Below are positions 15,248 through 23,335 of a stretch of DNA of 33,171 nucleotides, piece by piece. Within the stretch, counting starts at the first letter, position 1. Every line of letters begins with the position of its first letter. The position numbers were made by a program, and so were the translations under genes. The notes beneath the pieces were generated by a model. That model was given only the letters and a program-made list of their open reading frames with translations. It did not search any database and was not told the DNA's origin. Origin of the DNA: Acetobacteraceae bacterium (GTDB taxonomy: Bacteria; Pseudomonadota; Alphaproteobacteria; Acetobacterales; Acetobacteraceae); NCBI GenBank assembly GCA_027311485.1, contig DAICYU010000002.1, positions 1-33,171 of the forward strand, given 5' to 3'.

Positions 15248-16435
15248 TTACTGGGGGACGCGGATCATGTTGCCGGGCTGTTCAGCCTTTGGCGATCGCG
15301 TTCCAGCGGACGCGCGGCGTGTTCTGCCTGTTGACCAACCCTGCAAACATCCGCGCAGAAGGCGCCGGTAGACCGTCTGGCATTCGAAGACCCGGGCAAA
15401 TCCGATCGTGAACAGGATGACCAGACCGGCGGCGCCGGCCGCGACCACTGCCGTACGGGCATAGGACGGCCCCATCCAGTTTTGCGTCAGCGACAACGCC
15501 AGCATCAGCAGCGGCCAATGGACCACGTACAGGCTGTATGAAATCCCGCCGGATGCCACCAGCCAGCCTGGATACCGCCAGCGCGGCGGCGCCTGGATCA
15601 GGATGCAGCAGAAAAGCCCGCTCAACAGCAGTTGCGCCACCTGGCCCTCGGCCGTGGTCACGCCGGCAAACCAGCCTGGCCTGAGGACGACCAGGACCAC
15701 CACCAGTCCGGCCAGGACAGCGGCCAGACGGTGCGCGGCTCGGCGGCCGAGGGGGAACAGGTTGGCCGCCGCCCCCATCAGCCATGTGGCGACGAAAACC
15801 GGGCATCGCAGCGCCAGCAGCAATTCCAGCAAGGCCAGGATCGTCCATGCCAGGATCATCCATCCCGGGCGGGACCGGCCAGCCCCGAACCAGACCGCGA
15901 CACCGGCCGCGACGATATACAGGTTGAACTCGATATACAGGGTCCAGAGCGGGCCGTTGGCGTTGAGCATCCCCTGGACCATCGCCAGGCTGAGCGGCAC
16001 CTCCCACCACGGGAAACCATAGGCGTCCCGCGCCCGGTAGAGATCGGTTGGCAGCCCGTACGACACATGTCCCGGCAGATCGAACCCGATGATGAGGCCC
16101 CATACGGCGACACAGACCACGATCGCCCCGATGAACGGCGGATAGATCCGCGCGATGCGCGCGATCATGTAATCCGCCACGGCGAACCAGCCATTGCGGC
16201 CGATATTCAGCCGGATGCTCTGGGTGATCAGGTAGCCGGACAGCAGGAAGAAGATCAGCACGGCAAGCCGGCCGACAAGCCCGCACACGGTCACCACGGG
16301 CGAGGCTTCGCCCAGCAGCCGGACGAACAGCACATGATCGATATGGACGGCGAATACAGCGCCGGCGGACAGGCCGCGCAGGACATCAAAATGACGATAG
16401 AGACCATCTTGGTCCCTGTCCGTCGCCATGGCCAT
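15248..16435 (-). CDS. Acyltransferase-3 family membrane protein (second copy)
   Basis: A 395-residue polytopic O-acyltransferase. Family marks: HFDVLRGLSAG followed by a histidine in helix 1 (AVHIDH), FFLLSGYLI, R-x-x-RIYPPF, LWTLYIEFNLY, and SYSLYVVHWPLL near the end. It is longer and more typical than the copy at 3977-4813. Members O-acetylate exopolysaccharide or lipopolysaccharide sugars. Alternative in-frame starts at 16480 and 16570 exist; 16435 lies about 20 residues before the family core. It converges with the DUF6311 gene (55 nt between stops). Confidence 0.88.
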   Translation of the reverse strand: MAMATDRDQDGLYRHFDVLRGLSAGAVFAVHIDHVLFVRLLGEASPVVTVCGLVGRLAVLIFFLLSGYLITQSIRLNIGRNGWFAVADYMIARIARIYPPFIGAIVVCVAVWGLIIGFDLPGHVSYGLPTDLYRARDAYGFPWWEVPLSLAMVQGMLNANGPLWTLYIEFNLYIVAAGVAVWFGAGRSRPGWMILAWTILALLELLLALRCPVFVATWLMGAAANLFPLGRRAAHRLAAVLAGLVVVLVVLRPGWFAGVTTAEGQVAQLLLSGLFCCILIQAPPRWRYPGWLVASGGISYSLYVVHWPLLMLALSLTQNWMGPSYARTAVVAAGAAGLVILFTIGFARVFECQTVYRRLLRGCLQGWSTGRTRRASAGTRSPKAEQPGNMIRVPQ

Positions 16436-16778
16436 TCCGCGTCTGCCCAACCGGTCGGAAAAATCAAGGATTCCGCGCATGCAGTTTATTACCTGATAAC
16501 AATTGTAATTTTCTCGATTCTGCCACGAAGCGGCAACATAAATCTCCGTCCCTGGCGGCAATATGATCAAAAACCTTGAATTCTGCTCGCGTGAGGATAC
16601 ACGCCCGGGCTGGCCGGCGTTCCGATTTAATTGAATTAAGTTCGACTTTGATCTGTGTCAGTAGATGCAACGGCCGATGCCGGCGCAGGAAACGGGTATC
16701 CGCGGATGATCCGCGCTGGCAGCGACGTCCGGCAATCCAGGCGCGCGTGACCTGGCGATATTTAGTAACAATATCAGA
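16436..16778. other. Divergent intergenic region
   Basis: About 340 bases between the acyltransferase and the solute-binding protein genes. AT-rich segments at 16490-16520 and 16560-16660 suggest divergent promoters; no defined site and no gene seen. Confidence 0.35.
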
Positions 16779-18545
16779 ATGACTGAAAGATCGCAGATGA
16801 ATCTATCCAGTCTTGCCGGGGCCGTCGGTATCGGTTTGCTTGTCTCTACGGCCGCCCTGGCACAACCGGAACCGCAATCCGGGGGAATTCTGCATTTTGC
16901 GGTTGAAGCGGAACCGTCGAACTACGATTGCCAGGCGAATGTTTCACTCGCTTTCCTTGAATCAGTTGCCCCCAACTACTCGACACTTCTGAAGTTCGAT
17001 CCGCAGGATTACCCGCGGATCGAAGGCGACCTGGCGGAATCCTGGTCCGTCTCGCCCGACAAACGGAGCTACAGCTTCCGGCTGCGCCCCGATGTGCTGT
17101 TCCATGACGGCACACAGCTGACCTCATTGGATATCAAGGCGACCTACCAGCGCATCCTGCACCCGCCGCCGGGCGCCATCTCCGCCCGGCAGGCCGACTA
17201 TGCCGCCATCAGCGCGATTGAAACGCCCGATCCGCTGACCGTCATCTTCCATCTGCAGCGGCCCGACGCGGCCATGCTGGCGAAATTCGCATCCCCCTGG
17301 AACTGCATCTATCAGGCCGCGAAACTCGCCGCCGATCCGCAGTTTCCCGCGACGCATGTGCTGGGGACCGGGCCTTTCGTGTTTGCCGAACACCGGAAAG
17401 GCCAGTTCTGGGCCGGGCGGCGCTGGGATCATTACTACAAGCCGGGCAAGCCATACCTGGATGGCTACGAAGCCGATTTCATGAGCGGACCGCGCGTGGT
17501 CAGCAGCCTGCAATCAGGTGAGATCCTGGCCGGCTTCCGCAGCTTCACCCCGGCCGAACGCGACACCCTGGTTGCCACGATGGGCGACCGCATCAACGTG
17601 CAGGAGTCGCCGTGGCTGATGAACACGCTGCTGGTGTTCAACACCCGCCAGCCGCCCTTCGACGACGTGCGCGTCCGCAGGGCCTTGTCCCTGGCCATCG
17701 ACCGATGGGGCATGGCGCAGACGCTGTCGCATGACACCGTGCTCAAATTCGTCGGCGGCCTGCTGCGGCCGGGGTTCATCCCGAAGTCCGGCCCGGGGCT
17801 TGCCACGGCCACACCGGACGCCAACCTTTCCACACTGCCCGGCTTTTCACACGACATCCACGCCACACGCGCCGAGGCTCGGCGTCTGCTGGCCGAAACC
17901 GGGCTGCACGACATCAACATCACGCTGATCAGCCGCGACCTGCCCAACGCGTACGGGCCACGCGCCGACGCCATCATCGATGCCTGGCGAGCCATCGGGA
18001 TCAACGCGCATGAGGTCAGGCTGAGCGGCGGGGACTGGCGCATGGCGCTGGCAAGCGGCCACTACGCCGTGGCGCTCGACTTCGGCGGAGATGCCTTCGA
18101 CGAGCCCAGCCTGCAACTCGCCAAATATGTCTCCCGCGCCCTCTCGCCACTGAATTACAGCGGTGCATCCGACCCGGTGCTCGACCAGCTCTACCGCGAT
18201 CAGGCGGCGAGCACGGACCCGCAGGAACGGGCCAGGATCATCCGGGATTTCGAGCAGCGCGCGCTGACCCAGGCCTATGAGGTCCCGGTGCTGTGGTGGA
18301 ACCGGATCGTCGTGACCGCGGCCCGCCTGAAGGGCTGGACCGTCTCGCCCAGCCCCTATATCGGGCAGGACCTGGTCGATGTCTGGATCGATCGCCGGAT
18401 GACCGGCGCCAGCAAGCCGCAGCCACAGGGCACAGAGAAAGCCGCAACGGCAGACCAGCCAGCCGGGGCCACACCGTCCGCCCGGGTATCCGTCAGCAGC
18501 CCGCCGGCAGCGCCGTTACCGAACGCCGGCCGGGGGAATGGCTGA
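16779..18545 (+). CDS. ABC transporter family 5 substrate-binding protein
   Basis: A 588-residue periplasmic binding protein of the SBP_bac_5 (peptide/nickel/opine) family. A signal peptide (cleavage after ALA, about residue 28) precedes the mature GGILHFAVEAEPSNYD start; typical internal marks are YSTLLKFD, LAESWSVSPD, SYSFRLRPDVLFHDG, VLGTGPFVF, and VRRALSLAIDR. The last 45 residues are a Pro/Ala/Ser-rich tail unusual for the family. No permease or ATPase gene is near, so it is an orphan that must rely on another transporter or have a sensing role. Start codon: ATG 16779, with ATG 16797 as alternative; neither has a strong ribosome site. Confidence 0.9.
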   Translation: MTERSQMNLSSLAGAVGIGLLVSTAALAQPEPQSGGILHFAVEAEPSNYDCQANVSLAFLESVAPNYSTLLKFDPQDYPRIEGDLAESWSVSPDKRSYSFRLRPDVLFHDGTQLTSLDIKATYQRILHPPPGAISARQADYAAISAIETPDPLTVIFHLQRPDAAMLAKFASPWNCIYQAAKLAADPQFPATHVLGTGPFVFAEHRKGQFWAGRRWDHYYKPGKPYLDGYEADFMSGPRVVSSLQSGEILAGFRSFTPAERDTLVATMGDRINVQESPWLMNTLLVFNTRQPPFDDVRVRRALSLAIDRWGMAQTLSHDTVLKFVGGLLRPGFIPKSGPGLATATPDANLSTLPGFSHDIHATRAEARRLLAETGLHDINITLISRDLPNAYGPRADAIIDAWRAIGINAHEVRLSGGDWRMALASGHYAVALDFGGDAFDEPSLQLAKYVSRALSPLNYSGASDPVLDQLYRDQAASTDPQERARIIRDFEQRALTQAYEVPVLWWNRIVVTAARLKGWTVSPSPYIGQDLVDVWIDRRMTGASKPQPQGTEKAATADQPAGATPSARVSVSSPPAAPLPNAGRGNG

Positions 18546-18573
18546 CCGGCCGTTCGGCCGCAATCCGCCTAAC

Positions 18574-18594
18574 GTATTACGCGTCGCGTAATAC
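18574..18594. promoter_or_regulatory. Palindromic operator of the higBA pair
   Basis: Perfect inverted repeat GTATTACGCG-T-CGCGTAATAC, 10-bp arms around one base, ending 10 nt before the higB ATG. Its position and form fit the operator at which HigA (or HigBA) represses its own promoter; the TAATAC in the right arm could serve as the -10 box. The short distance implies a very short or absent 5' leader, consistent with the lack of a ribosome site before higB. Confidence 0.7.
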
Positions 18595-18604
18595 TTTCTC
18601 TGTC

Positions 18605-18886
18605 ATGGCTATCCAGTCCTTTCGTGACGTGGACACCGAGACGCTTTATCGCACCGGACGCAACCGGCGATGGACCAACATTGCGACAGTCGCCTTGCGA
18701 AAGCTGGATATGCTGAATGCCGCGGCCGCCCTGAACGACCTGCGCATCCCGCCTGCCAATCGGCTGGAGGTGCTGCTGGGCGACCGCGCCGGGCAGCACA
18801 GTATCCGGATCAACGACCAATGGCGGGTGTGCTTCCGTTGGATCGAGGCTGGCCCGGCCGATGTCGAGATCACTGACGATCATTGA
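18605..18886 (+). CDS. higB: HigB-type toxin (RelE superfamily)
   Basis: A 93-residue protein with the HigB layout: IQSFRD at the N-terminus, LRKLDMLNAA in the middle and SIRINDQWRVCFRW plus a C-terminal DDH. Family members are ribosome-associated mRNA endonucleases. The basic residues of the helices and the WRVCFRW strand are intact, so the protein looks functional. The ATG at 18605 fits the family N-terminus; the frame is open upstream but that part reads as shadow of the binding-protein gene. The antitoxin gene starts 7 nt after the stop codon, and its ribosome site overlaps the higB end. Confidence 0.9.
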   Translation: MAIQSFRDVDTETLYRTGRNRRWTNIATVALRKLDMLNAAAALNDLRIPPANRLEVLLGDRAGQHSIRINDQWRVCFRWIEAGPADVEITDDH

Positions 18887-18893
18887 GGACAGC

Positions 18894-19194
18894 ATGCACA
18901 CGGATCGGATCACGACCCATCCCGGCGACATTCTCCACGAGGAGTTCATGGTGCCGCTCGGCCTGAGCGCGAATGCGCTGGCGCGCGCTGCACGTTCCGC
19001 CGAACCGGATCACGGCCATCATCGCGCGGGAAAATCCCCGCGCCGTGACGCCGGACACCGCCCTCCGGCTCAGCCGGTATTTCGGCACCACGGCGGAATT
19101 CTGGCTGAACCTGCAAACGATGTTTGATTTGTCGCAGGCCCGCGCGATGAGCGCCGGACGTATCAAGGCGGAGGTAAGGCTCCGATCAGCGTAG
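18894..19194 (+). pseudogene. higA: HigA antitoxin gene, frameshifted
   Basis: An XRE-type helix-turn-helix antitoxin split over two frames. The first part (MHTDRITTHPGDILHEEF, GLSANALARA) reads from the ATG at 18894, preceded by TGAGGA; the rest (LHVPPNRITAII, TPDTALRLSRYFGTTAEFWLNLQ, to the stop at 19194) is in the next frame. The break falls in the GC dinucleotide tract 18981-18988: restoring one GC pair would give ARALHVPPNR and join the frames, so a 2-bp slippage loss is the simplest cause. The unshifted frame runs on to a stop at 19127 and would lose the whole DNA-binding domain. A sequencing error is possible. Confidence 0.85.
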
Positions 19195-19259
19195 CCTGAT
19201 TACATACCTAAAAAGCAGAATTCACAAGCTGCACAGGTTCAGCCGAGATCCCGGTCACA

Positions 19260-19838
19260 CTACGGGTAAGGCTCGGTCGGGATGCCGTTCGCACGCAGTT
19301 CCGTCATGGTGAACCACCGTACGGATGCCGCCTCGGTGCTGACGATCGTCGCCGTCGTATCCAGCGCATAACCAAGCTGGGTGAGCCAGTGGCGCAGGAC
19401 GATATCCGCGTCATGCGTTTCCACCCGGCGGTCCCCCTGAAGCAATGACATCGCATGAAAGCCAATCTGCGCGTCGGCGCCGAGCATACGCGTCTGCCCG
19501 GCCAGCCAGATCATTGAACACGCCGATGCACACCGCTCCCCGCCCGGCACCAGGGTGGACCATCCGCGCGCACGGATTTCGCTGCCGATGATGATGGCCG
19601 GGCGGACACTGCCACCCGGCCCCGTGGTGATGACCAAGACCCTGCCCAATGTCCCGGCCAGGGCTGTTCCGGCCAGGGCATGAAAGGCGGTCTCGTCGCC
19701 CGGGACAATGGTCCCTGACAGGACGATGGCCTGTTTCCCGTCCGGCATGTTCTGTGACCGGATATCCGCACTCTCCGCCATCCGGCCCGAAGCCATTAGC
19801 AAAATGAAGGCTGCCAGGAACCCTCTGAGCGGTTGCAT
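19260..19838 (-). CDS. Secreted ClpP/crotonase-fold serine protease-like protein
   Basis: A 192-residue protein with a signal peptide (hydrophobic residues 6-18, AESA before the mature part) and a ClpP-like core: TTGPGGSVRPAIIIG (about 71-85, the oxyanion-type Gly-Gly), GERCASACSMIWLAG (about 100-114, nucleophile Ser105) and IGFHAM with the candidate His128. This matches a group of periplasmic ClpP-like proteins (COG3904 type) of unknown substrate. The ATG at 19838 gives a normal signal peptide; an ATG at 19892 would add 18 residues. It is divergent from the unknown protein at 19941. Confidence 0.78.
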   Translation of the reverse strand: MQPLRGFLAAFILLMASGRMAESADIRSQNMPDGKQAIVLSGTIVPGDETAFHALAGTALAGTLGRVLVITTGPGGSVRPAIIIGSEIRARGWSTLVPGGERCASACSMIWLAGQTRMLGADAQIGFHAMSLLQGDRRVETHDADIVLRHWLTQLGYALDTTATIVSTEAASVRWFTMTELRANGIPTEPYP

Positions 19839-19940
19839 CCGGCGCGTCCAGGAGACTTTACACCTATTATAAGGAATATTTTCTTGACGCATGTTTCAAC
19901 CTGGAGTAGAGGCCGCCGCATCACTTCCCGGGCTCGTGGC

Positions 19941-20786
19941 ATGACCGACATTCCCGCCGAAACAATCGCCACCACCAGCCCCGCCACCATAAGCCCTGGG
20001 GACATTCTGCCGGATGTGATCATTGCTTTCCTGGCGCCGCTGTTCGCCGCCGCCTGTGGCGGCGACATGCAACGCGCGCGTGCGGCGGCGCGGGCGACCA
20101 TGGCCTCCTGCCATGCCCGCAACCATACGGACATGATCGCGATCGGGCAGATTATCGCATGCGGCCTGGCTGCCCTGTCGTCCATCAGCCGGTCGATGGA
20201 TGACAGTCTTTCGGCGTCCCTGGTGCTGCGCCTGCGCGGCAACGCCGTGACCCTGAACCGCGCCGCGGAACAGAACCGCCGCGTCTTGCGGGACAACAAT
20301 CCAAGGCCGGGAACCGGGTTTGGCAGCACCGTACCGGACCCCGATGAATACTGTGACCTCGATCCGACCGGCATCATGCTGACGGCCGCACCGGAACGCC
20401 CCCTCGAACACCTCTCGGCATCCCTTGGAACATCCCCTGGGGCACCCCCTGGGGCACCCCCTTTGGAAAACATGCCTCCGCTGCCGGAAGCTGACATGGC
20501 AGAAGCTGGCATGGCGGCGGCTGGCCTGGCGGAGGCTGGACCACAGGCCGCGTGGGGCGCGGTCATGGCGCAAATGGCCGGGGAATATGCCGCGAACCTG
20601 CCGCATCTGCCGCCGGCGGAACGCAGGCTCGTGAAAATGCGGGCCTCCTTCCTGGGCAGTGCCGCCAATGAGCTGTTGGGCGGCCGCAACCGGATGCCGG
20701 CCGAAGCCTGGACGCCGGAGCCGCTGCTGCCCGCCGCGCCGTCCATCATCCGCCCAGCCGAACCCGGACCGCCGCCGCGGGTGTGA
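19941..20786 (+). CDS. Hypothetical protein with Pro/Ala repeat region
   Basis: A 281-residue protein. Residues 20-115 form a compact Ala-rich helical domain (FLAPLFAAACGGD, ARAAARATMASC, IIACGLAALSS, LRLRGNAVTLNRAAEQNRR) that resembles hypothetical proteins common in acetic acid bacteria; I know no function. Residues 155-195 contain short amino acid repeats (PGAPPGAPP, then repeated MAEAG-like units) encoded by DNA repeats. The C-terminal part is again Ala/Pro-rich. The ATG at 19941 is chosen as the first start that gives coherent coding; no strong ribosome site. Its 3' end overlaps the convergent transglycosylase gene by 41 nt. Confidence 0.62.
   Translation: MTDIPAETIATTSPATISPGDILPDVIIAFLAPLFAAACGGDMQRARAAARATMASCHARNHTDMIAIGQIIACGLAALSSISRSMDDSLSASLVLRLRGNAVTLNRAAEQNRRVLRDNNPRPGTGFGSTVPDPDEYCDLDPTGIMLTAAPERPLEHLSASLGTSPGAPPGAPPLENMPPLPEADMAEAGMAAAGLAEAGPQAAWGAVMAQMAGEYAANLPHLPPAERRLVKMRASFLGSAANELLGGRNRMPAEAWTPEPLLPAAPSIIRPAEPGPPPRV
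20434..20457 (+). repeat. 12-bp tandem repeat within a gene
   Basis: CCCCTGGGGCAC occurs twice in tandem with a partial third copy, coding for repeated PGAP. The unit contains the palindrome CCCCTGGGG. Copy-number variation here would keep frame. Confidence 0.7.
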
Positions 20787-21654
20787 TGACCCTGGGCAGA
20801 CGTCCGGACGGCCGCATGGCAACGAAAGGATCCACTGCCGGATTGACGGCCCGGGTGGTGAGGGCCGCGGCATGAGCCGGCGCCAAAGCGCGATGAGCGA
20901 AGGCGGAATCGCCGTCGGTCTGAAGCGCGCGATCATGCAAAGATTTGGAGCGGGATAGCCGTTCATACCTGAAGTCATCCCGCTCTGATGGGGATACCGG
21001 AGCCGATGCAGCTACGCCGGGCGTCCAGAGGCGGATGCCCATGATCTCCTGATACGGCAGCGGCGACAGGGGATTGGTTTGCGTCGCGGCCCCCTGCGGC
21101 AGGCCCAGCCAGGTGGCGAACACAGCCTCCCGGTAGGGTATGCCGAACGACGGGGTGGAGGAATGGTAGGATGCCACGGCGGTTTCCCAGCTTCCCGTGC
21201 GGTCGTGCAGTTCCGCCAGGAAACGGGCGGCATAGGCGGCGTTGGCGGCGGGATCGAATGCCTCATCCAGGGAGGCAAAGGCCAGCGGATGCGATTTCAG
21301 GTTGATCTGGAAGCAGCCGACATCGATCGATGGGTTGCCGGATTGCTGCGCGGCAGCAACGTATGCCATGGCCGCTTCCCGTGATTCGAACAGGCGGCCT
21401 TCGCCTGCGCGGTTCACCGCCCACGGCCAGGGCAGCATACCGCCGGCCTGTGGGTCGAAGCGGCCGCTTTCACGCTTGCCGATCGCCAACAGCAGGCCGG
21501 CCGGAATGCCGGCGACGCGTTCGGCGGTCATGGCCTGATCGCGGCACGTCTCGCCGGCACCCGCCCGCGCCGGCCTTGCGCCGGTAAGGAACAGAACCGT
21601 GCACAGCACCGCAGCCGCGACGATCCTGTGCCCGCAACAGACGATCGCCGCCAC
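20746..21654 (-). CDS. Lytic transglycosylase (SLT domain), last gene of the tad operon
   Basis: A 302-residue secreted protein: a hydrophobic N-terminal signal (about residues 10-26, ARA before the mature part), then a lysozyme-like SLT domain with AIGKRESGRFDP carrying the catalytic Glu62, VGCFQINLKSHP, and AELHDRTGSWETAVASYHSSTP. It cleaves peptidoglycan glycan strands in the periplasm. The GTG at 21654 lies 23 nt after the tadG stop with AGG 7 nt upstream; longer frames read into tadG. Position behind tadG suggests a dedicated enzyme that makes room for the pilus. The C-terminal 90 residues are of unknown role. Confidence 0.85.
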   Translation of the reverse strand: MAAIVCCGHRIVAAAVLCTVLFLTGARPARAGAGETCRDQAMTAERVAGIPAGLLLAIGKRESGRFDPQAGGMLPWPWAVNRAGEGRLFESREAAMAYVAAAQQSGNPSIDVGCFQINLKSHPLAFASLDEAFDPAANAAYAARFLAELHDRTGSWETAVASYHSSTPSFGIPYREAVFATWLGLPQGAATQTNPLSPLPYQEIMGIRLWTPGVAASAPVSPSERDDFRYERLSRSKSLHDRALQTDGDSAFAHRALAPAHAAALTTRAVNPAVDPFVAMRPSGRLPRVITPAAAVRVRLGG

Positions 21655-21676
21655 GATCCGACCTGCTCCCGCCGGC

Positions 21677-23308
21677 TTACTTGGAGAACTTGGCCGGCTG
21701 GTTGACCGCCGACTGGAAGAATGTCTGCAGGGCGGTCTTGATCGAGGCGGCGTCACTGGCCTGGATGTAGTCCTGCGGTGCCGAAGCGCAGGCCTGCAGG
21801 TTGTACGTTACGCTGCCGGGGCCGGTGCCCTCCACAAGGCTGGCCATATTGCTCAGGTAGTATCCGTTCATCAACGGATAGTATGGCGTGTAGAGCACGT
21901 AGACCACATACCCGAGATTCTTGAAATTCTGGCAGTAGCTGGGGTCCATCGCCGCCAGTTGACGGTTGCCGTTGCTGTCCGTGTAGTCCTGCACGCCATC
22001 CGTTATCAGGAACAGCACCTTGCGTGGCGTGGTGGACGTCATGCCGTCGCCGGAAGCCGTCAACTGCGACCCGAGCGACGTCATGGCATCGGGGAAATCC
22101 GTGTCGCCGCCATTATCGCCGCCATAGGGCTGGATCCCGGTATCCGGCCCGTTCGCGACGGTCGGCGGTCCACCGACATCCGCCAGCGCGGTTGTCCAAT
22201 CGTCACCAGCCTCGCCGCTGGCCGGATACACCTGGGTCAATGCATGGTCGAAGGTGAAGACGCCGACCTGCAGATTCTTGATCGGCAGGTCATTCGACTG
22301 CATCGTGGAGATAAGGTTGTTCACGGCAGCCTTCACCACATCGAACCGCAAGGTGACCTGGTTGCTGGCCCCGATCGTGCTTCTGGCGATGGCATAGTAA
22401 TCATTGCCTGCGCCGGCCGGCTTGCTGGTATCGAAATGGCAGGCGAAGGCGCAGGGCGGCCCGGCCTGGGGATATTGCGTTCCCCCCGAACCTCCGCCCC
22501 CGTCCCGTCCATGCCGTCCACCACTGCTGCCGCTCAGCGGACTCAGGTAGCCCTGGCAGCTTGGCCCTCCGCTACTGCTGGATGGATTGAAATAGGAGAA
22601 TGTATAGGGCGCGTTGGCCGGTATGGGACAGGCCAGCGACCCGCTGTAGTTGATCCCGCCCGAGGCGCATTGATAGGCATTGTACCACTGACCGGACGGC
22701 GGTGTGGTGCTGGTGCTGTAGATGGCACCCGGCGACGTCGTATAGGACGAACCGCCCGTGGCGCAGGGGGTCAGCTGCTGCAACGTCTCGATGTCGCTGT
22801 TCGTCGCGCCGATTTCCATGGACGGCGAGTTGTCCAGCATGATTTCGATATTGAGATAAGGCGCCGACAGCATGCCGGTGACCGAGGATGATCCGGTCAG
22901 CGGCCACGACGTCACCCCGAACAGTTTTCCGAAGAACGGCCTATAGGTTGCTGCCCAGTTGGTTTTCGCGACAATCGTCGTGCCCGCCCGCGTCAGCGAC
23001 ACGTTGATGACCGGCGACCCGACCGTCGATATATGGCCGACCTGCGCATTGAATCGTGCCTGGCCGGCCGAGACCCCGTCGGCGAGATAGTTGTTGGGAT
23101 CGGTTATCAGCGCATTGCTGGCTGCCATGATGCCCGCCAGGGATCCCGCGTCGGCACTGAGTTCAAGTTTCGTCTTGGCTGCCAGAACGCCCGAGAAATC
23201 AATCGCCAACCCGACAAGCGCGATCAGGACCGGCGCCATCAGACCAATGACGATTGCCGTCGAGGCGGCACGGTCTCGGCGGAATTGCATGCGTCGCTGG
23301 CTTATCAT
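21677..23308 (-). CDS. tadG: TadG-like pilus protein with von Willebrand A domain
   Basis: A 543-residue protein. The N-terminal hydrophobic helix (about residues 16-38, preceded by RRDRAAS) is the TadG/TadE-type anchor; the segment ADAGSLAG follows. A vWA domain has the MIDAS motif D159-N-S-P-S and a later LFLITDGVQD strand. Residues about 175-295 form a Ser/Gly/Cys-rich insertion in the vWA fold that includes a glycine stretch. TadG proteins sit at the envelope and are needed for Tad pilus assembly or adhesion. AGGA lies 8 nt before the ATG. It follows the TadF-like gene by 27 nt and precedes the transglycosylase. Confidence 0.88.
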   Translation of the reverse strand: MISQRRMQFRRDRAASTAIVIGLMAPVLIALVGLAIDFSGVLAAKTKLELSADAGSLAGIMAASNALITDPNNYLADGVSAGQARFNAQVGHISTVGSPVINVSLTRAGTTIVAKTNWAATYRPFFGKLFGVTSWPLTGSSSVTGMLSAPYLNIEIMLDNSPSMEIGATNSDIETLQQLTPCATGGSSYTTSPGAIYSTSTTPPSGQWYNAYQCASGGINYSGSLACPIPANAPYTFSYFNPSSSSGGPSCQGYLSPLSGSSGGRHGRDGGGGSGGTQYPQAGPPCAFACHFDTSKPAGAGNDYYAIARSTIGASNQVTLRFDVVKAAVNNLISTMQSNDLPIKNLQVGVFTFDHALTQVYPASGEAGDDWTTALADVGGPPTVANGPDTGIQPYGGDNGGDTDFPDAMTSLGSQLTASGDGMTSTTPRKVLFLITDGVQDYTDSNGNRQLAAMDPSYCQNFKNLGYVVYVLYTPYYPLMNGYYLSNMASLVEGTGPGSVTYNLQACASAPQDYIQASDAASIKTALQTFFQSAVNQPAKFSK

Positions 23309-23335
23309 CGCCTTTTCCTTCCATCGCTGCAGGCG

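Noticed and set aside
18293..18604. Upstream in-frame extension of higB
   Set aside because: It is the shadow frame of the binding-protein gene; family length and the operator place the start at 18605.
19896..20978. Long minus-strand frame opposite the unknown protein at 19941-20786
   Set aside because: Gln/Arg/His-rich translation with no domain, whereas the plus-strand frame has a coherent helical domain.
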